Positions 1-7,241 of a DNA stretch of 16,442 nucleotides are shown here, piece by piece (positions within the stretch are counted from its first letter, which is position 1; every line of letters starts with the position of its first letter). Origin of the DNA: JBJXFK01 sp046155505 (GTDB lineage Bacteria; Planctomycetota; Phycisphaerae; UBA1845; Fen-1342); contig JBJXFK010000342.1 of the NCBI GenBank assembly GCA_046155505.1, positions 1 to 16,442 of the forward strand, read 5' to 3'. Under the pieces are notes generated by a model. It saw only the letters and a program-made list of their open reading frames with translations, did no database searches and was not told where the DNA came from. The translations under genes were made by a program, and so were the position numbers.

Positions 1-27
1 CGGTCTTCCTTCGATTCGACATTCGCG

Positions 28-55
28 ACAAAGAAAGACCGGTCGGAGACCGGTC
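28..55 (-). terminator. Rho-independent terminator of the HMA lipoprotein gene
   Basis: Positions 37-44 (GACCGGTC) and 48-55 are complementary, giving an 8-bp stem with a 3-nt loop. Read on the minus strand the stem is followed by TTTCTTTGT. It lies about 60 bases beyond the stop codon of the minus-strand lipoprotein gene, where a terminator is expected. On the plus strand the stem is followed by a C run, so it should act in one direction only. Confidence 0.65.
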
Positions 56-113
56 CCCCAGCGCACCATTGCCCGAGACGCACAATCCGCTCGTGAGACT
101 CGCCTCTGTCGCA

Positions 114-452
114 TCACGGCGTCTCAATCCGATCCAGCGTGAACCCGCTCTTCTCCACCGCCGACGCCAGTTGCTGCTTCGACGGTCGCGGCGACTCGGC
201 AAACTGCGTGACCACCTTGCCCGTGCCCAGATCGATCGTCACCGCCTTCACGCCCGCGACGCGCATCAGTTGCTTGTCGATATTGTTCGAGCACTGCGGG
301 CAACTCATGCCTTTCACATACATCGTCGCGCTGGCCGTGGCGATCGGCTCAGCGTCTTTTGGGTCGCCCGCCGCGTCGCGCGGCTGCGAAGCCTGACAGC
401 CCGATAGAAACAGCGCCGCTCCCGCGAAACAAATCGCAAATGACAATCGCAT
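114..452 (-). CDS. Lipoprotein with heavy-metal-associated (HMA) domain
   Basis: A 112-residue protein. Residues 1-19 are a lipoprotein signal peptide with lipobox LSGC (Cys19 lipidated). A short Asp/Pro/Ala-rich linker follows. Residues 43-108 form an HMA fold with the metal-binding motif GMSCPQC (Cys51 and Cys54). HMA domains bind Cu(I), Zn or Hg in chaperones, P-type ATPases and MerP. Here the domain would be membrane-tethered outside the cytoplasm, suggesting metal scavenging or buffering. The start is supported by GAGGAG (461-466 on the plus strand) eight bases upstream. A candidate promoter and a terminator flank the gene, so it is probably transcribed alone. No metal ATPase or regulator lies nearby. 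The lipoprotein and HMA calls are read from motifs; the metal is not known. Confidence 0.87.
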   Translation of the reverse strand: MRLSFAICFAGAALFLSGCQASQPRDAAGDPKDAEPIATASATMYVKGMSCPQCSNNIDKQLMRVAGVKAVTIDLGTGKVVTQFAESPRPSKQQLASAVEKSGFTLDRIETP

Positions 453-488
453 GAATCCGACTCCTCAAAACGTGACGTGCGTAATCGG

Positions 489-517
489 ATCGTAGTCACG
501 CGCGGCGTCTGAGTGAA
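489..517 (-). promoter_or_regulatory. Candidate sigma-70-type promoter for the HMA lipoprotein
   Basis: On the minus strand TTCACT (517-512) and TACGAT (494-489) are separated by exactly 17 bases. Each matches the sigma-70 consensus at 4 of 6 positions. The -10 box lies 36 bases upstream of the start codon. The rest of the 453-715 spacer, which separates two divergent genes, shows no other clear signal. Confidence 0.4.
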
Positions 518-715
518 GGGACCGCGATCCACTTCCGCAGGCAAGATCTAATCGGACGAACGCGACTCGCCCGCTAATTCACGTCACGCCGCACAACGCG
601 CGGAATTTCACGCGCCAGTGATCACCGCCTGAACGAAAGCTCGTCGTGCTTCGTGTCGAAATGCACATCGGGAGTCGGCCCACACCGCCGCACACCCGAA
701 GGGGAGTCTCTCGCC

Positions 716-1906
716 ATGGCGCAATTCGTGGCCGCGACAATGGAAGCACCCGTGGCGACCGCACCGCCGCTCGTCGCTCCGCCGACCGACGCGACCCTGT
801 TGACGCGAAGAATCGCGATCGTCGATGACGAGCCGATCAACTGCAAACTCGTCCGCAAATATCTGTCGATGGCGGGCTACACCTCGTTTGCCACGATCAC
901 CGAATCGACCGAGGCGCTGGCGACATTCGAGCGCGAGCAGCCGGACCTGATATTGATGGACCTGATGATGCCCGAGGTGAGCGGCCTCGATCTGCTCGGC
1001 ATGGTCCGCGCCAGCAACGCGCTGGCCCGCGTTCCGGTGCTGATCCTCACCGCTGCCCACGATGCCGAGACCAAGGCCCGGGCGCTGCAGTCGGGTGCGA
1101 CCGATTTTCTCGGCAAGCCATTCGACAGTCACGAACTGCTCGCCCGCGTTCGCAACGCGCTGGTGCTCAAGCAGCAGACGGACGAGCTCGCGCAAAGCGT
1201 AAACCAATTGGCTGCGCGGGTGCGCGAGCGGACCGCCGAGCTGACGATGACGCAACTCGAACTGGTGCACTGCCTGGGCCGCGCCGCCGAGTGTCGCGAC
1301 AACGACACGGGCAATCACGTCGTGCGCGTCGGCCGATACAGCGGCATCATCGCCCGCGCCATGAATCTCGACGCGGATCATTGCGAGTTGATCGAGCATG
1401 CCGCCCCGCTGCACGACATCGGCAAGATCGGAATTCCCGACTCGATCCTGCTCAAGCCCGACCGCCTCTCGCCCGACGAGCGCGACTGGATGCAACGTCA
1501 CGCCGTCATCGGCAAGGAAGTGTTGCAGCCGGTCCCAGCCGAGGAAGTCGGAATCTGGCGCACGCACGCAGACCAGGGTGCGAAGATCATTGGCGGCGCG
1601 AAATTCAAGCTGCTCGCCGTCGCGCGGACGATCGCGCTCACGCATCACGAAAAGTGGGACGGCAGCGGCTATCCGCTCGGGCTGAAGGGCACCGACATTC
1701 CGCTCGAGGGTCGTATCGTCGCGGTGGCCGACGTGTTCGATGCGCTCAGCAGCAAGCGCCCGTACAAGGCCGCGATCCCGCTCGACGAGTGCTTTGCCCG
1801 GCTCGCCGCCGATCGCGGAACGCACTTCGACCCCGATGTCCTCGACGCGTTCCTCAGCCGCCGCAGTGAAATCCTCGAAACGCAAATGAGCTGCGCCGAC
1901 CGCTGA
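716..1906 (+). CDS. Response regulator with HD-GYP cyclic-di-GMP phosphodiesterase domain
   Basis: A 396-residue cytoplasmic protein. Residues about 32-150 are a receiver domain with acidic pocket Asp37-Asp38, phospho-acceptor Asp82 (LMDLMMP) and conserved Lys134 (GKPF). A helical, probably coiled-coil linker (about 150-205) leads to an HD-GYP domain with HDIGKIGIPD (His233-Asp234), HHEKWDGSGYP (His310-His311, GYP 318-320) and VADVFDAL. This is the RpfG-type layout: phosphorylation by a sensor kinase would control hydrolysis of cyclic-di-GMP. No kinase gene is adjacent, so it is an orphan regulator. ATG 716 was chosen because AGGGGAG lies just upstream; an in-frame start at 653 would add 21 residues with no signal. 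One oddity: the conserved His-x3-Gly motif between the HD and HH motifs appears twice (His262 and His284). Confidence 0.95.
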   Translation: MAQFVAATMEAPVATAPPLVAPPTDATLLTRRIAIVDDEPINCKLVRKYLSMAGYTSFATITESTEALATFEREQPDLILMDLMMPEVSGLDLLGMVRASNALARVPVLILTAAHDAETKARALQSGATDFLGKPFDSHELLARVRNALVLKQQTDELAQSVNQLAARVRERTAELTMTQLELVHCLGRAAECRDNDTGNHVVRVGRYSGIIARAMNLDADHCELIEHAAPLHDIGKIGIPDSILLKPDRLSPDERDWMQRHAVIGKEVLQPVPAEEVGIWRTHADQGAKIIGGAKFKLLAVARTIALTHHEKWDGSGYPLGLKGTDIPLEGRIVAVADVFDALSSKRPYKAAIPLDECFARLAADRGTHFDPDVLDAFLSRRSEILETQMSCADR

Positions 1907-1956
1907 GCAAAGCTACGGCCGATTTCACGCGTGACTGATGACAATTTCACAATCGC

Positions 1957-2008
1957 GCAACGCGTTGCAACTGCTCGACAAGCCGCGTTACTGACAGGTT
2001 TTGACAGG
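1957..2008. promoter_or_regulatory. Palindrome and direct repeats upstream of the RdgC-like gene
   Basis: GCAACGCGTTGC (1957-1968) is a perfect 12-bp palindrome. TGACAGG occurs twice (1992-1998 and 2002-2008) with a 10-base period, placing both copies on one face of the helix. Both lie in the 212-base spacer before the RdgC-like gene and could be operator sites. No convincing promoter was found here; the best pair is TTGACG (2030-2035) with TAGCGT (2053-2058), 17 bases apart. Confidence 0.25.
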
Positions 2009-2118
2009 CACTTCCGCCGCCCGCTCGCTTTGACGTTTATCGCTTGCAATCGTAGCGTTCTCGCCGCGTCGATCGTCGCGCCGCATCGCGCGCAACGCTC
2101 GAACGGGAGAGTACGCGC

Positions 2119-3303
2119 ATGGGATTCGCAGCCGGCTCCGTTTCATATCAGCGTTTTCACGTCACCGGAAAAATGCCCAAGGACGTGGACGATGCGTTCG
2201 TGACGGCGCTCAACGCACGATCGTTCGGACGCATTCCGCCCGCAACCGATCAGACGCAATACGGCTGGATCGGCCCTGGCCATTTGTTCGAGACCGAGAT
2301 CGCGGCGGAGCGCATCGCGTTCGGCGACTATGTTCACGTCGCGCTGCGCATCGACAAGCTGAAGGTGCCGCCCGCCATCCTGAAGAGCTACGTGCGGCAG
2401 GAAGAGGAAGTCGCGCTACAGGTCAGCGGACGCGAATTTCTGAGCAAATTCGAACGCAAGAAGGCCCGCGAGGCCGCGATTCTGCGGGCCGAGCAGGAGT
2501 CGCGCGACGGGCGATTTCGCCGCGCCGGCGCGGTCGGCGTATTGATCGACCTCGCGTCCCGGCACGTCTACCTCGGCAACACCAGCACCGCCGTCGCCGA
2601 TCGGCTGATGGCGGTTTTCTCGGATACGTTCGGCGTGGTGATCGAGCCGGAGACATCCGGTCGGCTCGCGAGTCGCCTGATGATCGCGGCCAAGAACGGC
2701 CGAGCGCTGGAAAATCTGGAACCAATACAGCTCGTTCACCCGCCCGACGGACACGCGCCCGACGAAGCCGATTTCGTCGATCGCGGGCAGGATTTTCTGG
2801 GCAAGGAGTTTCTGAGCTGGCTCTGGTTTCGCACCGACGCCGACGACGGGCCGCTACGCATCGCCGGCGGCAACGACGTGACCGTGATGATCGACAAGTC
2901 GCTACGGCTAAAGTGCGATTTCGGCTTGACCGGCACGACGATGATCAGCGCCGATCATCCGGTCGAATTGCCCGAGGCCAAGGCGGCGCTGCGTATCGGA
3001 AAGTCGCCGAACCGCGCCGGAGTGGTGCTCGGCAGCGGGCTGGGCGAATTTCGCCTGTCGCTGGAAGCGCAGCGTTGGACCATCGGCGGCCTGACGCTGC
3101 CCGAGCCGCCGGCCGAGGAAACTGACGCGCGCACGCGGCTGGAAAATCGGTTTGAGCAGATCGCCGATGTCGCGGGCCAACTCGACGCGCTCTATGACCT
3201 GTTCCTAACCGAACGAATCGGCGCGAAGTGGTCGACCATCGAGCGTGCGATGCAGAAATGGGCGGCCGGCCGCAACGACGAGGCCGCCCTCCGCGCGGGC
3301 TGA
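2119..3303 (+). CDS. rdgC: RdgC-family recombination-associated protein (divergent)
   Basis: A 394-residue protein with no signal peptide or membrane segment. I recognise the RdgC pattern rather than a single motif: an N-terminal GSVSYQRFHV strand, the YGWIGPGHLFE segment, ALRIDKLKVPPAILKSYV, a basic helix EFLSKFERKKAREAAI, then a second sub-domain with VYLGNTST, FSDTFGVVIEPET, and the later EFLSWLWFRTD segment. RdgC of E. coli (about 303 residues) is a ring-shaped double-strand DNA-binding protein that modulates RecA. The longer form with the WLW segment is, as I recall, the variant seen outside the gammaproteobacteria. ATG 2119 has GGGAGA eight bases upstream. The gene stands alone, with no recombination partners nearby, and converges on acnA across a hairpin cluster. 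The function is inferred from family resemblance seen by eye. Confidence 0.77.
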   Translation: MGFAAGSVSYQRFHVTGKMPKDVDDAFVTALNARSFGRIPPATDQTQYGWIGPGHLFETEIAAERIAFGDYVHVALRIDKLKVPPAILKSYVRQEEEVALQVSGREFLSKFERKKAREAAILRAEQESRDGRFRRAGAVGVLIDLASRHVYLGNTSTAVADRLMAVFSDTFGVVIEPETSGRLASRLMIAAKNGRALENLEPIQLVHPPDGHAPDEADFVDRGQDFLGKEFLSWLWFRTDADDGPLRIAGGNDVTVMIDKSLRLKCDFGLTGTTMISADHPVELPEAKAALRIGKSPNRAGVVLGSGLGEFRLSLEAQRWTIGGLTLPEPPAEETDARTRLENRFEQIADVAGQLDALYDLFLTERIGAKWSTIERAMQKWAAGRNDEAALRAG

Positions 3304-3311
3304 TGCGGCAA

Positions 3312-3426
3312 TGGAGCACAGCGGCCCTCCGCTGTCGCTTGTGGAGCAGCCGCCCTCGGCTGTCGCGTGTGGAGCAGCCGGCCCCGGCTGCTCCCTTCCC
3401 CACGAACCGCAGCCGTGGGCGGCTGC
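3312..3426. repeat. Cluster of four REP-like hairpins between convergent genes
   Basis: Three units starting TGGAGC or equivalent begin at 3312, 3342 and 3370 (periods of 30 and 28). Each contains a hairpin: 3318-3335 (7-bp stem, CCCT loop), 3347-3362 (6-bp stem, CCCT loop) and 3371-3394 (9-10-bp stem). A fourth hairpin lies at 3409-3426 (7-bp stem, TGGG loop). Stem sequences are variations of CAGCCG/CGGCTG. The cluster lies between the stops of the RdgC-like gene and acnA and could terminate both. No T-tract follows, so it resembles REP/BIME-type palindromes more than simple intrinsic terminators. Confidence 0.7.
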
Positions 3427-3468
3427 TCTACAACGCGGTGAGCCTCACGCTCGCAATTCAGTTCGCCG

Positions 3469-6261
3469 CTACGCCATCTTGCGCAGCACCGTATGCAGCA
3501 CGCCGCCGTTGCGGTAGTACTCGATCTCCACCGGCGTATCGACGCGACACCGCACGGCGAACTCAGTCTTCTTTCCGCTCGCCGCGTCGGTCGCGACGAC
3601 CTTTAAATCCTGCCCCGGCTTGAGCGCATCGGTGAGATCGGCGAAGTCGAAGACCTCGTGCCCCGTCAGGCCGAGCGATTCGCGCGTCTGGCCATCCTTG
3701 AACACGCACGGCAACACGCCCATACCGACTAGATTGCTGCGGTGGATGCGTTCAAAACTGATCGCGATCACCGCCCGCACGCCCAGCAGCATCGTGCCCT
3801 TTGCCGCCCAGTCGCGCGAACTGCCCATGCCGTAGTCCTTGCCGGCGAGCACGACGGTCGGCGTGTTAGACGACTTGTACGCCATCGCGGCGTCGTAGAT
3901 TGAAACCACAGAACCCGCGGCGGGCAGAATGCCCGCACCACCCTCGGCCCCTTGGCCCCTTGACCCCCCGGCCCCTGCGTCGCTTCGTCGCTCCGTCGCT
4001 CCGTCGCTACCCAAATACGTCGTCACGCCACCCTCGGTCCCCGGCGCGAGCAGATTGCGCAGCCGCACGTTTGCAAACGTGCCGCGGGTCATTACGCGGT
4101 CGTTGCCGCGGCGCGAGCCATAGCTGTTGAAGTCGGTCTTCGTCACGCCGAGCGTTTTCAGATAATCACCCGCCGGCGATTTCTCGGCGATGTCGCCCGC
4201 AGGGCTGATGTGGTCAGTGGTGACGCTGTCGCCGACCATCACGAGGCACCGCGCACCGCGAATCGGCTGGATCGGCTTCACCTCGCGCGACAGGCCGTCG
4301 AAGTAAGGCGGGTTCTGAATGTATGTGCTCGCGCTGTTCCACTCGTAGAGATCGCCGCCGGTGATTTTGATCTGCTTCCACTGATCGCTGCCGCCGAAAA
4401 CGTCGGCATATTGCGATTTGAAGCTGTCGGCGGTGACGAACTTGCTCACCGCGTCGCTGACTTCGAGTTGCGTCGGCCAGATATCGCGCAGCATGACGGG
4501 CTTGCCGTCGCTACCCGTGCCGACCGGCTCGGTGGTGAGGTCGATGTCGGTCGTGCCCGCCAGCGCATACGCCACGACCAGCGGCGGCGATGCGAGATAG
4601 TTCGCCTTCACATGCGGATTCACGCGGCCCTCGAAGTTGCGATTGCCGCTGAGCACGCTTGACGCGACTAGATCGGCGCTGAGCACCGCGTCGCGAATAT
4701 TGTCCGGCAGCGGGCCGCTGTTGCCGACGCAGGTCGTGCAGCCATAGCCGACGGTTTGGAACCCGAGCGCGTCGAGATCCTTGGTCAAACCCGCACGATC
4801 GAAATAGTCGGTGACGACGCGCGAGCCGGGGGCGAGGCTGGTCTTGACCCAGGGTTTCACTTTGAGCCCCTTGGCGACGGCCTTGCGCGCCACCAGTCCC
4901 GCGGCGATCATGACGCTGGGGTTGCTGGTGTTGGTGCAGCTTGTGATGGCGGCGATGACGACCGAGCCGTGCGTGATGTCGTAGGTCTGGCCGTTCTTCA
5001 CCGTCGCCTTCTTATTGAGTTGATCGTCCTTCAGCTCGAAGCCTTGCTTCTTGATTGGGGCTTTGAGGGCTTCGATGAACGCGGACTTCATGCGGCTGAG
5101 CGCGACGCGATCCTGCGGGCGCTTCGGCCCGGCGAGGCTTGGCTCGACCGTGCTCAGATCGAGTTCGAGCATCGCGCTAAACACCGGCTCCGGGCTGGCG
5201 GCGGTGCGGAAGAGGCCCTGCTCCTTGCAGTACCGCTCGGTCAGGTCGGCGTCGGCGGCGCGGTTGGTCATGCGCAGATAGGTGAGCGTCTGTTCATCGA
5301 CCGGGAAGAAGCCCATCGTCGCGCCATATTCGGGTGCCATGTTGGCGATCGTGGCACGATCGGCGACCGGCATCGCCGCCAGGCCGTCGCCGTAGAACTC
5401 GACGAATTTTTCGACCACGCCGAATTGGCGGAGCATCTCTGTCACGCGCAGAACAAGGTCGGTCGCGGTGCAGCCTTCGCGGAGCTTGCCGGTGAGTTTG
5501 AAGCCGACGACTTCGGGCATGAGCATGTACATCGGCTGGCCGAGCATCGCGACTTCGGCTTCGATGCCGCCGACGCCCCAGCCGAGCACGCCCAGGCCGT
5601 TGATCATCGTGGTGTGGCTATCGGTGCCGACGAGCGTGTCGGGATAGGCGAAGCTCTCGCCGCCGACGGATTCGCGGATGACGCACCTCGCGAGATATTC
5701 GAGATTCACCTGATGCACGATGCCGGTGGCGGGTGGCACGACGCGGAAGTTGTTGAATGCCTTCTGGCCCCAGCGCAGGAATTCGTAGCGTTCGAGGTTG
5801 CGGTGGAATTCGAGTTTGGCGTTCAGGTCGAGCGCACTCGCCGAGCCGTAGTGATCGACCTGCACCGAGTGATCGATGACCAGATCGACGGGGATGATCG
5901 GGTTGATTTTCTTCGGGTCGCCGCCGAGCGCGACCATCGCCGATCGCATGGCGGCGAGATCGACGACGCACGGCACGCCGGTGAAATCCTGAAGCACGAC
6001 GCGGGCGCATTTGAAGGGGATTTCCTGATCGCCGGGCTTGGCCGGGTTCCAGTTTGCGAGGGCCTTTACGTGGTCTTCGAGCACGCTGAAGCCATCGACG
6101 TTTCGCAACACCGCTTCGAGCAGCACGCGGATGGAATAGGGCAGGGCGGAAATTTTTCCGAGGCCGGCTTTTTCAAGCGCGTCGAGTCGGAAGATGGTGA
6201 CGTCGCCCGCGGCGGTTTTCAGTAAGCTTTTTGAATTGAACGGGTTACGGTTGCTGCTCAT
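3469..6261 (-). CDS. acnA: Aconitate hydratase A (aconitase)
   Basis: A 930-residue enzyme isomerising citrate and isocitrate in the TCA cycle. The three [4Fe-4S] ligands are Cys442 (SCTNTSNPS) and Cys508/Cys511 (GYGCTTCVGNSGPL). Also present are VGTDSHTTMINGLG, the GDSVTTDHISPAG swivel-domain segment, and the GMGSSRDWAAKGT active-site loop. The cysteine positions match those of AcnA/IRP-type aconitases. The protein is slightly long for the family, mostly because of an Ala/Gly/Arg-rich insert at about residues 750-783, between GGVTTY and SVVSIYDAAM. The insert is encoded by tandem octamers and a palindrome and lacks any aconitase character. ATG 6261 has GGGGAG (6271-6276 on the plus strand) nine bases upstream. 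A candidate promoter lies at 6310-6337. It is transcribed toward the hairpin cluster at its 3' end. Confidence 0.97.
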   Translation of the reverse strand: MSSNRNPFNSKSLLKTAAGDVTIFRLDALEKAGLGKISALPYSIRVLLEAVLRNVDGFSVLEDHVKALANWNPAKPGDQEIPFKCARVVLQDFTGVPCVVDLAAMRSAMVALGGDPKKINPIIPVDLVIDHSVQVDHYGSASALDLNAKLEFHRNLERYEFLRWGQKAFNNFRVVPPATGIVHQVNLEYLARCVIRESVGGESFAYPDTLVGTDSHTTMINGLGVLGWGVGGIEAEVAMLGQPMYMLMPEVVGFKLTGKLREGCTATDLVLRVTEMLRQFGVVEKFVEFYGDGLAAMPVADRATIANMAPEYGATMGFFPVDEQTLTYLRMTNRAADADLTERYCKEQGLFRTAASPEPVFSAMLELDLSTVEPSLAGPKRPQDRVALSRMKSAFIEALKAPIKKQGFELKDDQLNKKATVKNGQTYDITHGSVVIAAITSCTNTSNPSVMIAAGLVARKAVAKGLKVKPWVKTSLAPGSRVVTDYFDRAGLTKDLDALGFQTVGYGCTTCVGNSGPLPDNIRDAVLSADLVASSVLSGNRNFEGRVNPHVKANYLASPPLVVAYALAGTTDIDLTTEPVGTGSDGKPVMLRDIWPTQLEVSDAVSKFVTADSFKSQYADVFGGSDQWKQIKITGGDLYEWNSASTYIQNPPYFDGLSREVKPIQPIRGARCLVMVGDSVTTDHISPAGDIAEKSPAGDYLKTLGVTKTDFNSYGSRRGNDRVMTRGTFANVRLRNLLAPGTEGGVTTYLGSDGATERRSDAGAGGSRGQGAEGGAGILPAAGSVVSIYDAAMAYKSSNTPTVVLAGKDYGMGSSRDWAAKGTMLLGVRAVIAISFERIHRSNLVGMGVLPCVFKDGQTRESLGLTGHEVFDFADLTDALKPGQDLKVVATDAASGKKTEFAVRCRVDTPVEIEYYRNGGVLHTVLRKMA
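3920..3936. repeat. Short palindrome inside acnA
   Basis: GCGGGCA (3920-3926) and TGCCCGC (3930-3936) form a 7-bp stem with a GAA loop. It lies inside the coding sequence at the edge of the low-complexity insert and encodes part of the AGILPAAG segment. Such a palindrome inside a gene suggests a small mobile repeat. Confidence 0.65.
3946..4009. repeat. Eight consecutive octamer repeats inside acnA
   Basis: The 64 bases divide exactly into eight octamers. The first four are variants of GGCCCCTT (3946, 3954, 3962, 3970). The next four are variants of CGTCGCTC (3978, 3986, 3994, 4002). They encode most of the Gly/Ala/Arg-rich insert at residues about 750-783 of aconitase. The reading frame is kept across the whole insert. 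Confidence 0.9.
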
Positions 6262-6309
6262 TTGCGGTTTCTCCCCGGCGCATCGGCCTTCTGAAAACTC
6301 AGGCGGGTG

Positions 6310-6337
6310 ATTGTAAGGAATACCGCCAGAATTTCAC
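6310..6337 (-). promoter_or_regulatory. Candidate promoter for acnA
   Basis: On the minus strand TACAAT (6315-6310, 5 of 6 matches to the -10 consensus) is preceded by GTGAAA (6337-6332, 4 of 6 to the -35 consensus) with a 16-base spacer. The -10 box lies 48 bases before the acnA start codon and after the toxin gene stop, so acnA need not rely on the toxin-antitoxin promoter. Confidence 0.42.
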
Positions 6338-6383
6338 GTTTGGATGGCGTCGACGGGAAAGCGGTGCGGAATCGGCGAGCCGA

Positions 6384-6806
6384 CTACGGCGGGACAACGA
6401 CCTCAACGTTTGGAAATCGGCGAAAATCGCGCGAGTTGAACGTCATGACCCGCTCGACGCCGACAAGCTCCATCAACGCGACGAGCTTCGTGTCGTGTGC
6501 GGTCTTCCCGCGCGTTTCTGTTCGCATCACAAGTTCTCGCCACTTGGAAAATAGTTCAGGCGGGTGAGGTAGAAACAGAAACGTCCGCAAGAACTCGGAT
6601 ACACACTCGTTCGCGGCTACCGGTTCCAAGCCAAGTCCGTTTGCCGTAACGGGACGCGTTGCAACCACCCAAAATTCTTGGATGACTTGTGCGCAGACCA
6701 AACCAAATTGTGGGCCGCGAAGCGACGCCTTGAGCGTTCGCTCGGCGGCGCGGGATGCGTCAGGGTTTCCCTCGATCAAACGCGCCAGCACAATCGTGTC
6801 GATCAA
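6384..6806 (-). CDS. vapC: PIN-domain toxin (VapC-like), atypical start
   Basis: A PIN-domain ribonuclease of about 140 residues. The acidic residues expected for the Mg2+ site are visible: Asp3 (MIDTIVL), Glu in VIQEFW, Asp in AHDTKL and Asp in TFNSRDF. PIN toxins of type II modules cleave RNA and are neutralised by a small antitoxin encoded just upstream, as here. The start is unusual. The frame opens only at TTG 6806, 12 bases after the antitoxin stop, which truncates the usual first beta strand, and no ribosome binding site is seen. An ATG overlapping the antitoxin stop (6819-6817) is one base out of frame and its frame closes after 19 codons. The usual DTN is DTI. The toxin may therefore be mutated. 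The family call is solid; activity is uncertain. Confidence 0.75.
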   Translation of the reverse strand: MIDTIVLARLIEGNPDASRAAERTLKASLRGPQFGLVCAQVIQEFWVVATRPVTANGLGLEPVAANECVSEFLRTFLFLPHPPELFSKWRELVMRTETRGKTAHDTKLVALMELVGVERVMTFNSRDFRRFPNVEVVVPP

Positions 6807-6818
6807 TGTGAGCGCGCA

Positions 6819-7034
6819 TCAGATCTCGTAGAGGCTCTCTGATGAAAATGCGTCATCCGGCAACGCGACCGGTACGGCGAACCTTCGCAGGCGCGAAATG
6901 GTCGTCTGTAAGTCCTGGGTCGGTAGGTCGATTTGGGTATCGCCGGCAACCACGAGCACCGGTGTGCCATCGGGCAATTCAAGCCGGTGCGGAAGCACGA
7001 TACCGCCATCAAGAACGGTCGCGCGAGTAACCAT
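6819..7034 (-). CDS. Antitoxin of the PIN toxin (DUF104/AF2212-like)
   Basis: A 71-residue protein. Its N-terminal half (ATVLDGGIVLPHRLELPDGT, then VLVVAGD) follows the pattern of AF2212-like/DUF104 antitoxins: a strand, a Gly turn, Pro-Leu, then LPDGTPV. Proteins of this type are encoded just upstream of PIN toxins and are thought to bind both the operator and the toxin. The acidic C-terminal part would be the toxin-binding segment. ATG 7034 fits the family; a longer in-frame ORF to 7181 has no family character. There is no ribosome binding site and the candidate -10 box ends only six bases from the ATG, so the mRNA may be nearly leaderless. The stop lies 12 bases before the toxin frame opens. 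Confidence 0.68.
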   Translation of the reverse strand: MVTRATVLDGGIVLPHRLELPDGTPVLVVAGDTQIDLPTQDLQTTISRLRRFAVPVALPDDAFSSESLYEI

Positions 7035-7040
7035 AGAGTC

Positions 7041-7068
7041 AGTGTATTCGCCTGCTTGTGTTTCGCAA
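7041..7068 (-). promoter_or_regulatory. Candidate promoter of the toxin-antitoxin pair
   Basis: On the minus strand TTGCGA (7068-7063) and TACACT (7046-7041) are separated by 16 bases; each matches consensus at 4 of 6 positions. With the -10 box ending six bases from the ATG, transcription would start about at the start codon. Confidence 0.33.
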
Positions 7069-7241
7069 CGCGATATTCCGCGCATCCAAGCTCTGTTCTG
7101 GAGTATCGACTGGCAACATGACGCCGGCTCGTCCGGGTACCGCAACAAAATCGCGTTTTGGCGTGAGCGGACACTTGCCATGTCGTACTATTCTGCGACT
7201 GTGCGTCACTTCTACCGCGTGCTGATCGATGAGGAGAAACC

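Noticed and set aside
608..1885. Long minus-strand ORF (425 codons) opposite the response regulator
   Set aside because: It mirrors the REC/HD-GYP gene exactly. High-GC coding DNA often leaves the opposite strand open, and the translation shows no domain, while the plus strand has full motif support.
3312..3426. CRISPR-like interpretation of the repeated hairpin units
   Set aside because: The units are directly adjacent with no unique spacers, and the spacing varies between 28 and 30 bases. No cas gene is present.
4756..6225. Long plus-strand ORF (489 codons) opposite acnA
   Set aside because: It is the antisense shadow of a gene with all aconitase motifs. Its translation is a His/Asp/Gly-rich string without recognisable domains.
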